A stretch of DNA of 64,000 nt from positions 388,501 to 452,500 of the forward strand of contig CAWZYM010000328.1 of assembly GCA_963966185.1 (NCBI GenBank). Reading direction: 5' to 3'. This DNA comes from Rhabditoides inermis (taxonomy: Eukaryota; Nematoda; Chromadorea; Rhabditida; Rhabditidae). The notes beneath the pieces are model-generated. The model saw nothing but the letters and a program-made list of their open reading frames with translations. It did not search any database and was not told the DNA's origin. The position numbers were made by a program, and so were the translations under genes. Shown here piece after piece: positions 47,762 through 60,821 of this stretch (its first letter is position 1; the number at the start of each line of letters is the position of its first letter).

Positions 47762-49811
47762 CTAGTAGATGTTCGTGGATTGTGGTTTTCGTGGCTGATA
47801 GATGTTCGTGGCGGCTCGTAGCTGTTCGTGGCTCACGTTGCAACTCGTAGATGTTCGTGGATTGTGGCTCTCGCGGCTGACAGTTGTTCGTGGCGGCTCG
47901 TAGCTGTTTGTGGCTGAAGTTGAAACTCGTAGATGTTCGTGGATTGTGACTCTCGCGGCTGACAGTTGTTCGTGGCGGCTCGTAGCTGTTCGTGGCTCAC
48001 GTTGCAACTCGTAGATGTTCGTGGATTGTGGCTCTCGCGGCTGACAGTTGTTCGTGGCGGCTCGTAGCTGTTCGTGACTCACGTTGCAACTCGTAGATGT
48101 TCGTGGATTGTGGCTCTCGCGGCTGACAGTTGTTCGTGGCGGCTCGTAGCTGTTTGTGGCTGAAGTTGAAACTCGTAGATATTTGTGGATTGTGACTCTC
48201 GCGGCTGACAGTTGTTCGTGGCGGCTCGTAGCTGTTCGTGGCTGACGTTACAACTCGTAGATGTTCGTGGATTGTGGTATTCGCAGCTGATAGATGTTTG
48301 TGGCGGCTCGTAGCTGTTCGTGGCTGACGTTACAACTCGTAGATATTCGTGGATTGTGGTTTTCGCGGCTGATAGATGTTCGTGGCGGCTCGTAGCTGTT
48401 CGTGGATGACGTTGCAACTCGTAGATGTTCGTGGATTGTGGCTCTCGCGGCTGACAGTTGTTCGTGGCGGCTCGTAGCTGTTTGTGGCTGAAGTTGAAAC
48501 TCGTAGATGTTCGTGGATTGTGACTCTCGCGGCTGACAGTTGTGCGTGGCGGCTCGTAGCTGTTCGTGGCTCACGTTGCAACTCGTAGATGTTCGTGGAT
48601 TGTGGCTCTCGCGGCTGACAGTTGTTCGTGGCGGCTCGTAGCTGTTCGTGGCTGAAGTTGCAACTCGTAGATGTTCGTGGGTTGTGGTTCTCGCGGCTGA
48701 TAGATGTTCGTGGCGGCTCGTAGCTGTTCGTGGCTGACGTTACAACTCGTAGATTTTCGTGGATTGTGACTCTCGCGGCTGACAGTTGTTCGTTGCGGCT
48801 CGTAGCTGTTCGTGGCTGACGTTACAACTAGTAGATGTTCGTGGATTGTGGTTTTCGTGGCTGATAGATGTTCGTGGCGGCTCGTAGCTGTTCGTGGCTC
48901 ACGTTGCAACTCGTAGATGTTCGTGGATTGTGGCTCTCGCGGCTGACAGTTGTTCGTGGCGGCTCGTAGCTGTTTGTGGCTGAAGTTGAAACTCGTAGAT
49001 GTTCGTGGATTGTGACTCTCGCGGCTGACAGTTGTTCGTGGCGGCTCGTAGCTGTTCGTGGCTCACGTTGCAACTCGTAGATGTTCGTGGATTGTGGCTC
49101 TCGCGGCTGACAGTTGTTCGTGGCGGCTCGTAGCTGTTTGTGGCTCACGTTGCAACTCGTAGATGTTCGTGGATTGTGACTCTCGCGGCTGACAGTTGTT
49201 CGTGGCGGCTCGTAGCTGTTCGTGGCTCACGTTGCAACTCGTAGATGTTCGTGGATTGTGACTCTCGCGGCTGACAGTTGTTCGTGGCGGCTCGTAGCTG
49301 TTCGTGACTCACGTTGCAACTCGTAGATGTTCGTGGATTGTGGCTCTCGCGGCTGACAGTTGTTCGTGGCGGCTCGTAGCTGTTTGTGGCTGAAGTTGAA
49401 ACTCGTAGATATTTGTGGATTGTGACTCTCGCGGCTGACAGTTGTTCGTGGCGGCTCGTAGCTGTTCGTGGCTGACGTTACAACTCGTAGATGTTCGTGG
49501 ATTGTGGTATTCGCAGCTGATAGATGTTTGTGGCGGCTCGTAGCTGTTCGTGGCTGACGTTACAACTCGTAGATATTCGTGGATTGTGGTTTTCGCGGCT
49601 GATAGATGTTCGTGGCGGCTCGTAGCTGTTCGTGGATGACGTTGCAACTCGTAGATGTTCGTGGATTGTGGCTCTCGCGGCTGACAGTTGTTCGTGGCGG
49701 CTCGTAGCTGTTTGTGGCTGAAGTTGAAACTCGTAGATGTTCGTGGATTGTGACTCTCGCGGCTGACAGTTGTGCGTGGCGGCTCGTAGCTGTTCGTGGC
49801 TCACGTTGCAA
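47762..49811 (+). repeat. Internal duplications of 1,066 and 1,230 bp
   Basis: Inside the 5.8-kb unit, 47,762 onward recurs at 48,828 (1,066 bp = 13 monomers), and 48,079 onward recurs at 49,309 (1,230 bp = 15 monomers). Marks are GACGTTACAACTAG, GTAGATATTTGTGG, GGATGACGTTGC and TTGTGCGTGGCGG. Both periods are exact multiples of 82 because no short monomer falls inside them. The pair is repeated in copy 2 of the unit (53,558-55,607), so it predates the 5.8-kb duplication. Confidence 0.85.
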
Positions 49812-51946
49812 CTCGTAGATGTTCGTGGATTGTGGCTCTCGCGGCTGACAGTTGTTCGTGGCGGCTCGTAGCTGTTCGTGGCTGAAGTTGCAACTCGTAG
49901 ATGTTCGTGGGTTGTGGTTCTCGCGGCTGATAGATGTTCGTGGCGGCTCGTAGCTGTTCGTGGCTGACGTTTCAACTCGTAGATGTTCGTGTATTGTGGT
50001 TTTCGTGGCTGATAGATGTTCGTGGCGGCTCGTAGCTGTTCGTGGCTGACGTTACAACTCGTAGATTTTCGTGGATTGTGACTCTCGCGGCTGACAGTTG
50101 TTCGTGGCGGCTCGTAGCTGTTCGTGGCTGACGTTACAACTCGTAGATGTTCGTGGGATGTGGTTTTTGCAGCTGATAGATGTTCGTGGCGGCTCGTAGC
50201 TGTTCGTGGCTCACGTTGCAACTCGTAGATGTTCGTGGATTGTGGCTCTCGCGGCTGACAGTTGTTCGTGGCGGCTCGTAGCTGTTCGTGGCTGACGTTG
50301 CAACTCGTAGATGCTCGTGGATTGTGGCTCTCGCGGCTGACTTCTTCGTGGCGGCTCGTAGCTGTTCGTGGCTGACGTTACAACTCGTAGATGTTCGTGT
50401 ATTGTGGTTTTCGTGGCTGATAGATGTTTGTGGCGGCTCGTGGCTGTTCGTGGCTCACGTTGCAACTCGTAGATGTTCGTGGATTGTGGCTCTCGCGGCT
50501 GACAGTTGTTCGTGGCGGCTCGTAGCTGTTTGTGGCTGAAGTTGAAACTCGTAGATGTTCGTAGATTGTGACTCTCGCGGCTGACAGTTGTTCGTGGCGG
50601 CTCGTAGCTGTTCGTGGCTCACGTTGCAACTCGTAGATGTTCGTGGATTGTGGCTCTCGCGGCTGACAGTTGTTCGTGGCGGCTCGTAGATGTTCGTGGC
50701 TGACGTCACAACTCGTAGATGTTCGTGGATTGTGGTTTTTGCGGCTGATAGATGTTCGTGGCGGCTCGTAGCTGTTTGTGGCTGAAGTTGAAACTCGTAG
50801 ATGTTCGTGGATTGTGACTCTCGCGGCTGACAGTTGTTCGTGGCGGCTCGTAGCTGTTCGTGGCTGACGTTACAACTAGTAGATGTTCGTGGATTGTGGT
50901 TTTCGTGGCTGATAGATGTTCGTGGCGGCTCGTAGCTGTTCGTGGCTGACGTTACAACTCGTAGATGTTCGTGGATTGTGGCATTCGCAGCTGACAGTTG
51001 TTCGTGGCGGCTCGTAGCTGTTCGTGGCTGACGTTGCAACTCGTAGATGCTCGTGGATTCTGGCTCTCGCGGCTGACTTTTCCGTGGCGGCTCGTAGCTG
51101 TTCGTGGCTGACGTTTCAACTCGTAGATGTTCGTGTATTGTGGTTTTCGTGGCTGATAGATGTTCGTGGCGGCTCGTAGCTGTTCGTGGCTGACGTTACA
51201 ACTCGTAGATTTTCGTGGATTGTGACTCTCGCGGCTGACAGTTGTTCGTTGCGGCTCGTAGCTGTTCGTGGCTGACGTTCAACTCGTAGATGTTCGTGGA
51301 TTGTGGTATTCGCAGCTGATAGATGTTCGTGGCGGCTCGTAGCTGTTCGTGGCTGACGTTACAACTCGTAGATATTCGTGGACTGTGGTTTTCGCGGCTG
51401 ATAGATGTTCGTGGCGGCTCGTAGCTGTTCGTGGCTGACGTTGCAACTCGTAGATGTTCGTGGATTGTGGCTCTCGCGGCTGACAGTTGTTCGTGGCGGC
51501 TCGTAGCTGTTTGTGGCTGAAGTTGAAACTCGTAGATGTTCGTGGATTGTGACTCTCGCGGCTGACAGTTGTTCGTGGCGGCTCGTAGCTGTTCGTGACT
51601 CACGTTGCAACTCGTAGATGTTCGTGGATTGTGGCTCTCGCGGCTGACAGTTGTTCGTGGCGGCTCGTAGCTGTTTGTGGCTGAAGTTGAAACTCGTAGA
51701 TGTTTGTGGATTGTGAGTCTCGCGGCTGACAGTTGTTCGTGGCGGCTCGTAGCTGTTCGTGGCTGACGTTACAACTAGTAGATGTTCGTGGATTGTGGTT
51801 TTCGTGGCTGATAGATGTTCGTGGCGGCTCGTAGCTGTTCGTGGCTGACGTTACAACTCGTAGATATTCGTGGATTGTGGCTCTCGCGGCTGACAGTTGT
51901 TCGTGGTGGCTCGTAGCTGTTTGTAACTGAAGTTGAAACTCGTAGC

Positions 51947-52011
51947 TGTTCGTAGATTGTGGCTCTCGCGGCTGACAGTAGCTGTTCGTGGCAGACGTAG
52001 CAACTCGTAGA
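51947..52011 (+). repeat. 65-bp truncated monomer 10
   Basis: Copy 2 of the 5,796-bp unit; carries the same TTCGTAGATTG change. Confidence 0.9.
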
Positions 52012-55000
52012 TGTTCGTGGATTGTGGCTTTCGCAGCTGACAGTTGTTCGTGGCGGCTCGTAGCTGTTCGTGGCTGACGTTGCAACTCGTAAATGCTCGT
52101 GGATTGTGGCTCTCGCGGCTGACTTCTTCGTGGCGGCTCGTAGCTGTTCGTGGCTGACGTTACAATTCGTAGATGTTCGTGTATTGTGGTTTTCGTGGCT
52201 GATAGATGTTCGTGGCGGCTCGTAGCTGTTCCTGGCTCACGTTGCAACTCGTAGATGTTCGTGGATTGTGGCTCTCGCGGCTGACAGTTGTTCGTGGCGG
52301 CTCGTAGATGTTTGTGGCTGAAGTTGAAACTCGTAGATGTTCGTGGATTGTGACTCTCGCGGCTGACAGTTGTTCGTGGATGCTCGTAGCTGTTCGTGGC
52401 TCACGTTGCAACTCGTAGATGTTCGTGGATTGTGGCTCTCGCGGCTGACAGTTGTTTGTGGCGGCTCGTAGCTGTTCGTGGCTGACGTTACAACTCGTAG
52501 ATGTTCGTGGATTGTGGTTTTTGCGGCTGATAGATGTTCGTGGCGGCTCGTAGCTGTTTGTGGCTGAAGTTGAAACTCGTAGATGTTCGTGGATTGTGAC
52601 TCTCGCGGCTGACAGTTGTTCGTGGCGGCTCGTAGCTGTTCGTGACTCACGTTGCAACTCGTAGATGTTCGTGGATTGTGGCTCTCGCGGCTGACAGTTG
52701 TTCGTGGCGGCTCGTAGCTGTTTGTGGCTGAAGTTGAAACTCGTAGATGTTTGTGGATTGTGACTCTCGCGGCTGACAGTTGTTCGTGGCGGCTCGTAGC
52801 TGTTCGTGGCTCACGTTGCAACTCGTAGATGTTCGTGGATTGTGGCTCTCGCGGCTGACAGTTGTTCGTGGCGGCTCGTAGCTGTTCGTGGCTGACGTTA
52901 CAACTCGTAGATATTCGTGGATTGTGGTTTTCGCGGCTGATAGATGTTCGTGGCGGCTCGTAGCTGTTCGTGGCTGACGTTGCAACTCGTAGATGTTCGT
53001 GGATTGTGGCTCTCGCGGCTGACAGTTGTTCGTGGCGGCTCGTAGCTGTTTGTGGCTGAAGTTGAAACTCGTAGATGTTCGTGGATTGTGACTCTCGCGG
53101 CTGACAGTTGTTCCTGGCGGCTCGTAGCTGTTCGTGGCTGACGTTTTAACTAGTAGATGTTCGTGGATTGTGGTTTTCGTGGCTGATAGATGTTCGTGGC
53201 GGCTCGTAGCTGTTCGTGGCTGACGTTACAACTCGTAGATGTTCGTGGATTGTGGCATTCGCAGCTGACAGTTGTTCGTGGCGGCTCGTAGCTGTTCGTG
53301 GCTGACGTTGCAACTCGTAGATGCTCGTGGATTCTGGCTCTCGCGGCTGACTTCTCCGTGGCGGCTCGTAGCTGTTCGTGGCTGACGTTTCAACTCGTAG
53401 ATGTTCGTGTATTGTGGTTTTCGTGGCTGATAGATGTTCGTGGCGGCTCGTAGCTGTTCGTGGCTGACGTTACAACTCGTAGATTTTCGTGGATTGTGAC
53501 TCTCGCGGCTGACAGTTGTTCGTTGCGGCTCGTAGCTGTTCGTGGCTGACGTTACAACTAGTAGATGTTCGTGGATTGTGGTTTTCGTGGCTGATAGATG
53601 TTCGTGGCGGCTCGTAGCTGTTCGTGGCTCACGTTGCAACTCGTAGATGTTCGTGGATTGTGGCTCTCGCGGCTGACAGTTGTTCGTGGCGGCTCGTAGC
53701 TGTTTGTGGCTGAAGTTGAAACTCGTAGATGTTCGTGGATTGTGACTCTCGCGGCTGACAGTTGTTCGTGGCGGCTCGTAGCTGTTCGTGGCTCACGTTG
53801 CAACTCGTAGATGTTCGTGGATTGTGGCTCTCGCGGCTGACAGTTGTTCGTGGCGGCTCGTAGCTGTTCGTGACTCACGTTGCAACTCGTAGATGTTCGT
53901 GGATTGTGGCTCTCGCGGCTGACAGTTGTTCGTGGCGGCTCGTAGCTGTTTGTGGCTGAAGTTGAAACTCGTAGATATTTGTGGATTGTGACTCTCGCGG
54001 CTGACAGTTGTTCGTGGCGGCTCGTAGCTGTTCGTGGCTGACGTTACAACTCGTAGATGTTCGTGGATTGTGGTATTCGCAGCTGATAGATGTTTGTGGC
54101 GGCTCGTAGCTGTTCGTGGCTGACGTTACAACTCGTAGATATTCGTGGATTGTGGTTTTCGCGGCTGATAGATGTTCGTGGCGGCTCGTAGCTGTTCGTG
54201 GATGACGTTGCAACTCGTAGATGTTCGTGGATTGTGGCTCTCGCGGCTGACAGTTGTTCGTGGCGGCTCGTAGCTGTTTGTGGCTGAAGTTGAAACTCGT
54301 AGATGTTCGTGGATTGTGACTCTCGCGGCTGACAGTTGTGCGTGGCGGCTCGTAGCTGTTCGTGGCTCACGTTGCAACTCGTAGATGTTCGTGGATTGTG
54401 GCTCTCGCGGCTGACAGTTGTTCGTGGCGGCTCGTAGCTGTTCGTGGCTGAAGTTGCAACTCGTAGATGTTCGTGGGTTGTGGTTCTCGCGGCTGATAGA
54501 TGTTCGTGGCGGCTCGTAGCTGTTCGTGGCTGACGTTACAACTCGTAGATTTTCGTGGATTGTGACTCTCGCGGCTGACAGTTGTTCGTTGCGGCTCGTA
54601 GCTGTTCGTGGCTGACGTTACAACTAGTAGATGTTCGTGGATTGTGGTTTTCGTGGCTGATAGATGTTCGTGGCGGCTCGTAGCTGTTCGTGGCTCACGT
54701 TGCAACTCGTAGATGTTCGTGGATTGTGGCTCTCGCGGCTGACAGTTGTTCGTGGCGGCTCGTAGCTGTTTGTGGCTGAAGTTGAAACTCGTAGATGTTC
54801 GTGGATTGTGACTCTCGCGGCTGACAGTTGTTCGTGGCGGCTCGTAGCTGTTCGTGGCTCACGTTGCAACTCGTAGATGTTCGTGGATTGTGGCTCTCGC
54901 GGCTGACAGTTGTTCGTGGCGGCTCGTAGCTGTTTGTGGCTCACGTTGCAACTCGTAGATGTTCGTGGATTGTGACTCTCGCGGCTGACAGTTGTTCGTG

Positions 55001-56597
55001 GCGGCTCGTAGCTGTTCGTGGCTCACGTTGCAACTCGTAGATGTTCGTGGATTGTGACTCTCGCGGCTGACAGTTGTTCGTGGCGGCTCGTAGCTGTTCG
55101 TGACTCACGTTGCAACTCGTAGATGTTCGTGGATTGTGGCTCTCGCGGCTGACAGTTGTTCGTGGCGGCTCGTAGCTGTTTGTGGCTGAAGTTGAAACTC
55201 GTAGATATTTGTGGATTGTGACTCTCGCGGCTGACAGTTGTTCGTGGCGGCTCGTAGCTGTTCGTGGCTGACGTTACAACTCGTAGATGTTCGTGGATTG
55301 TGGTATTCGCAGCTGATAGATGTTTGTGGCGGCTCGTAGCTGTTCGTGGCTGACGTTACAACTCGTAGATATTCGTGGATTGTGGTTTTCGCGGCTGATA
55401 GATGTTCGTGGCGGCTCGTAGCTGTTCGTGGATGACGTTGCAACTCGTAGATGTTCGTGGATTGTGGCTCTCGCGGCTGACAGTTGTTCGTGGCGGCTCG
55501 TAGCTGTTTGTGGCTGAAGTTGAAACTCGTAGATGTTCGTGGATTGTGACTCTCGCGGCTGACAGTTGTGCGTGGCGGCTCGTAGCTGTTCGTGGCTCAC
55601 GTTGCAACTCGTAGATGTTCGTGGATTGTGGCTCTCGCGGCTGACAGTTGTTCGTGGCGGCTCGTAGCTGTTCGTGGCTGAAGTTGCAACTCGTAGATGT
55701 TCGTGGGTTGTGGTTCTCGCGGCTGATAGATGTTCGTGGCGGCTCGTAGCTGTTCGTGGCTGACGTTTCAACTCGTAGATGTTCGTGTATTGTGGTTTTC
55801 GTGGCTGATAGATGTTCGTGGCGGCTCGTAGCTGTTCGTGGCTGACGTTACAACTCGTAGATTTTCGTGGATTGTGACTCTCGCGGCTGACAGTTGTTCG
55901 TTGCGGCTCGTAGCTGTTCGTGGCTGACGTTCAACTCGTAGATGTTCGTGGATTGTGGTATTCGCAGCTGATAGATGTTCGTGGCGGCTCGTAGCTGTTC
56001 GTGGCTGACGTTACAACTCGTAGATATTCGTGGATTGTGGTTTTCGCGGCTGATAGATGTTCGTGGCGGCTCGTAGCTGTTCGTGGCTGACGTTGCAACT
56101 CGTAGATGTTCGTGGATTGTGGCTCTCGCGGCTGACAGTTGTTCGTGGCGGCTCGTAGCTGTTTGTGGCTGAAGTTGAAACTCGTAGATGTTCGTGGATT
56201 GTGACTCTCGCGGCTGACAGTTGTTCGTGGCGGCTCGTAGCTGTTCGTGACTCACGTTGCAACTCGTAGATGTTCGTGGATTGTGGCTCTCGCGGCTGAC
56301 AGTTGTTCGTGGCGGCTCGTAGCTGTTTGTGGCTGAAGTTGAAACTCGTAGATGTTTGTGGATTGTGAGTCTCGCGGCTGACAGTTGTTCGTGGCGGCTC
56401 GTAGCTGTTCGTGGCTGACGTTACAACTAGTAGATGTTCGTGGATTGTGGTTTTCGTGGCTGATAGATGTTCGTGGCGGCTCGTAGCTGTTCGTGGCTGA
56501 CGTTACAACTCGTAGATATTCGTGGATTGTGGCTCTCGCGGCTGACAGTTGTTCGTGGTGGCTCGTAGCTGTTTGTACTGAAGTTGAAACTCGTAGC

Positions 56598-56662
56598 TGT
56601 TCGTGGATTGTGGCTCTCGCGGCTGACAGTAGCTGTTCGTGGCAGACGTAGCAACTCGTAGA
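56598..56662 (+). repeat. 65-bp truncated monomer 11
   Basis: Third partial copy of the 5.8-kb unit; reads TTCGTGGATTG, so it lacks the change of copies 9 and 10. Confidence 0.9.
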
Positions 56663-57951
56663 TGTTCGTGGATTGTGGCTTTCGCAGCTGACAGTTGTTC
56701 GTGGCGGCTCGTAGCTGTTCGTGGCTGACGTTGCAACTCGTAAATGCTCGTGGATTGTGGCTCTCGCGGCTGACTTCTTCGTGGCGGCTCGTAGCTGTTC
56801 GTGGCTGACGTTACAATTCGTAGATGTTCGTGTATTGTGGTTTTCGTGGCTGATAGATGTTCGTGGCGGCTCGTAGCTGTTCCTGGCTCACGTTGCAACT
56901 CGTAGATGTTCGTGGATTGTGGCTCTCGCGGCTGACAGTTGTTCGTGGCGGCTCGTAGATGTTTGTGGCTGAAGTTGAAACTCGTAGATGTTCGTGGATT
57001 GTGACTCTCGCGGCTGACAGTTGTTCGTGGATGCTCGTAGCTGTTCGTGGCTCACGTTGCAACTCGTAGATGTTCGTGGATTGTGGCTCTCGCGGCTGAC
57101 AGTTGTTCGTGGCGGCTCGTAGCTGTTCGTGGCTGACGTTACAACTCGTAGATGTTCGTGGATTGTGGTTTTTGCGGCTGATAGATGTTCGTGGCGGCTC
57201 GTAGCTGTTTGTGGCTGAAGTTGAAACTCGTAGATGTTCGTGGATTGTGACTCTCGCGGCTGACAGTTGTTCGTGGCGGCTCGTAGCTGTTCGTGACTCA
57301 CGTTGCAACTCGTAGATGTTCGTGGATTGTGGCTCTCGCGGCTGACAGTTGTTCGTGGCGGCTCGTAGCTGTTTGTGGCTGAAGTTGAAACTCGTAGATG
57401 TTTGTGGATTGTGACTCTCGCGGCTGACAGTTGTTCGTAGCGGCTCGTAGCTGTTCGTGGCTCACGTTGCAACTCGTAGATGTTCGTGGATTGTGGCTCT
57501 CGCGGCTGACAGTTGTTCGTGGCGGCTCGTAGCTGTTCGTGGCTGACGTTACAACTCGTAGATATTCGTGGATTGTGGTTTTCGCGGCTGATAGATGTTC
57601 GTGGCGGCTCGTAGCTGTTCGTGGCTGACGTTGCAACTCGTAGATGTTCGTGGATTGTGGCTCTCGCGGCTGACAGTTGTTCGTGGCGGCTCGTAGCTGT
57701 TTGTGGCTGAAGTTGAAACTCGTAGATGTTCGTGGATTGTGACTCTCGCGGCTGACAGTTGTTCGTGGCGGCTCGTAGCTGTTCGTGGCTGACGTTTTAA
57801 CTAGTAGATGTTCGTGGATTGTGGTTTTCGTGGCTGATAGATGTTCGTGGCGGCTCGTAGCTGTTCGTGGCTGACGTTACAACTCGTAGATGTTCGTGGA
57901 TTGTGGCATTCGCAGCTGACAGTTGTTCGTGGCGGCTCGTAGCTGTTCGTG

Positions 57952-58439
57952 GCTGACGTTGCAACTCGTAGATGCTCGTGGATTCTGGCTCTCGCGGCTG
58001 ACTTCTCCGTGGCGGCTCGTAGCTGTTCGTGGCTGACGTTTCAACTCGTAGATGTTCGTGTATTGTGGTTTTCGTGGCTGATAGATGTTCGTGGCGGCTC
58101 GTAGCTGTTCGTGGCTGACGTTACAACTCGTAGATTTTTGTGGATTGTGACTCTCGCGGCTGACAGTTGTTCGTTGCGGCTCGTAGCTGTTCGTGGCTGA
58201 CGTTGCAACTCGTAGATGCTCGTGGATTCTGGCTCTCGCGGCTGACTTCTCCGTGGCGGCTCGTAGCTGTTCGTGGCTGACGTTTCAACTCGTAGATGTT
58301 CGTGTATTGTGGTTTTCGTGGCTGATAGATGTTCGTGGCGGCTCGTAGCTGTTCGTGGCTGACGTTACAACTCGTAGATTTTTGTGGATTGTGACTCTCG
58401 CGGCTGACAGTTGTTCGTTGCGGCTCGTAGCTGTTCGTG
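57952..58439 (+). repeat. Local three-monomer duplication (244 bp)
   Basis: The trio with TTCTGGCTCTCG and TTCTCCGTGG, then GTGTATTGTGG, then GATTTTTGTGG followed by CGTTGCGGCTCG, occurs twice in a row (about 57,952-58,195 and 58,196-58,439). Length is 82 + 80 + 82. The two other copies of the 5.8-kb unit have the trio once, so this is younger than the unit. Confidence 0.88.
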
Positions 58440-59119
58440 GCTGACGTTACAACTAGTAGATGTTCGTGGATTGTGGTTTTCGTGGCTGATAGATGTTCGT
58501 GGCGGCTCGTAGCTGTTCGTGGCTCACGTTGCAACTCGTAGATGTTCGTGGATTGTGGCTCTCGCGGCTGACAGTTGTTCGTGGCGGCTCGTAGCTGTTT
58601 GTGGCTGAAGTTGAAACTCGTAGATGTTCGTGGATTGTGACTCTCGCGGCTGACAGTTGTTCGTGGCGGCTCGTAGCTGTTCGTGGCTCACGTTGCAACT
58701 CGTAGATGTTCGTGGATTGTGGCTCTCGCGGCTGACAGTTGTTCGTGGCGGCTCGTAGCTGTTCGTGACTCACGTTGCAACTCGTAGATGTTCGTGGATT
58801 GTGGCTCTCGCGGCTGACAGTTGTTCGTGGCGGCTCGTAGCTGTTTGTGGCTGAAGTTGAAACTCGTAGATATTTGTGGATTGTGACTCTCGCGGCTGAC
58901 AGTTGTTCGTGGCGGCTCGTAGCTGTTCGTGGCTGACGTTACAACTCGTAGATGTTCGTGGATTGTGGTATTCGCAGCTGATAGATGTTTGTGGCGGCTC
59001 GTAGCTGTTCGTGGCTGACGTTACAACTCGTAGATATTCGTGGATTGTGGTTTTCGCGGCTGATAGATGTTCGTGGCGGCTCGTAGCTGTTCGTGGATGA
59101 CGTTGCAACTCGTAGATGT

Positions 59120-60347
59120 TCGTGGATTGTGGCTCTCGCGGCTGACAGTTGTTCGTGGCGGCTCGTAGCTGTTTGTGGCTGAAGTTGAAACTCGTAGATG
59201 TTCGTGGATTGTGACTCTCGCGGCTGACAGTTGTGCGTGGCGGCTCGTAGCTGTTCGTGGCTCACGTTGCAACTCGTAGATGTTCGTGGATTGTGGCTCT
59301 CGCGGCTGACAGTTGTTCGTGGCGGCTCGTAGCTGTTCGTGGCTGAAGTTGCAACTCGTAGATGTTCGTGGGTTGTGGTTCTCGCGGCTGATAGATGTTC
59401 GTGGCGGCTCGTGGCTGTTTGTAACTGAAGTTGAAACTCGTAGCTGTTCGTGGATTGTGGCTCTCGCGGCTGACAGTTATTCGTGGCGGCTCGTAGCTGT
59501 TCGTGGCTCACGTTACAACTCGTAGATGTTCGTGGATTGTGGTATTCGCAGCTGATAGATGTTTGTGGCGGCTCGTAGCTGTTCGTGGCTGACGTTACAA
59601 CTCGTAGATGTTCGTGGATTGTGGTTCTCGCGGCTGATAGATGTTCGTGGCGGCTCGTGGCTGTTTGTAACTGAAGTTGAAACTCGTAGCTGTTCGTGGA
59701 TTGTGGCTCTCGCGGCTGACAGTTATTCGTGGCGGCTCGTAGCTGTTCGTGGCTGACGTTACAACTCGTAGATATTCGTGGATTGTGGCTCTCGCGGCTG
59801 ACAGTTGTTCGTGGTGGCTCGTAGCTGTTTGTAACTGAAGTTGAAACTCGTAGCTGTTCGTGGATTGTGGCTCTCGCGGCTGACAGTTGTTCGTGGCGGC
59901 TCGTAGCTGTTTGTGGCTGAAGTTGAAACTCGTAGATGTTCGTGGATTGTGACTCTCGCGGCTGACAGTTGTGCGTGGCGGATCGTAGCTGTTCGTGGCT
60001 CACGTTGCAACTCGTAGATGTTCGTGGATTGTGGCTCTCGCGGCTGACAGTTGTTCGTGGCGGCTCGTAGCTGTTCGTGGCTGAAGTTGCAACTCGTAAA
60101 TGTTCGTGGGTTGTGGTTCTCGCGGCTGATAGATGTTCGTGGCGGCTCGTGGCTGTTTGTAACTGAAGTTGAAACTCGTAGCTGTTCGTGGATTGTGGCT
60201 CTCGCGGCTGACAGTTATTCGTGGCGGCTCGTAGCTGTTCGTGGCTCACGTTACAACTCGTAGATGTTCGTGGATTGTGGTATTCGCAGCTGATAGATGT
60301 TTGTGGCGGCTCGTAGCTGTTCGTGGCTGACGTTACAACTCGTAGAT
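59120..60347 (+). repeat. Tandem duplication, 738-bp period (9 monomers)
   Basis: 59,313-59,560 recurs at 60,051-60,298 with the same marks (TTGTGCGTGGCGG, GTGGCTGTTTGTAACTG, GTTATTCGTGG, GGCTCACGTTACAAC). 738 is exactly 9 x 82. Limits are approximate. Confidence 0.8.
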
Positions 60348-60756
60348 ATTCGTGGATTGTGGTTTTCGCGGCTGATAGATGTTCGTGGCGGCTCGTAGCT
60401 GTTCGTGGATGACGTTGCAACTCGTAGATGTTCGTGGATTGTGGCTCTCGCGGCTGACAGTTGTTCGTGGCGGCTCGTAGCTGTTCGTGGCTGAAGTTGC
60501 AACTCGTAGATGTTCGTGGATTGTGGTTCTCGCGGCTGATAGATGTTCGTGGCGGCTCGTGGCTGTTTGTAACTGAAGTTGAAACTCGTAGCTGTTCGTG
60601 GATTGTGGCTCTCGCGGCTGACAGTTATTCGTGGCGGCTCGTAGCTGTTCGTGGCTGACGTTACAACTCGTAGATATTCGTGGATTGTGGCTCTCGCGGC
60701 TGACAGTTGTTCGTGGTGGCTCGTAGCTGTTTGTAACTGAAGTTGAAACTCGTAGC

Positions 60757-60821
60757 TGTTCGTGGATTGTGGCTCTCGCGGCTGACAGTAGCTGTTCGTG
60801 GCAGACGTAGCAACTCGTAGA
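60757..60821 (+). repeat. 65-bp truncated monomer 12
   Basis: Copy 1 of the 3,179-bp duplication. Confidence 0.9.

Larger units (their letters stand above)
44304..55898 (+). repeat. Tandem duplication, 5,796-bp period (71 monomers)
   Basis: Copy 1 is 44,304-50,099 and copy 2 is 50,100-55,898. This is the longest duplication in the window. Every rare variant I checked recurs at exactly 5,796 bp. Length is 71 x 82 minus 26 (one 65-bp, four 80-bp and one 81-bp monomer). I saw only three base differences: GACGTTACAAC against GACGTCACAAC (50,706), GTGGATTGTGG against GTGGACTGTGG (51,383), and GTAGACGTTCG (47,196) against GTAGATGTTCG. This suggests well above 99.9% identity by eye. Confidence 0.92.
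55765..59340 (+). repeat. Third, truncated copy of the 5.8-kb unit
   Basis: This stretch matches copy 2 from about 51,113 on, at an offset of 4,652. The offset falls to 4,651 after a 1-bp deletion (TTTGTACTGAAG near 56,577) and rises to 4,895 after an extra 244 bp at about 57,952-58,439. It lacks the first 1 kb of the unit and the second half of the internal 1,230-bp repeat, and passes into another arrangement near 59,340. Confidence 0.85.
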
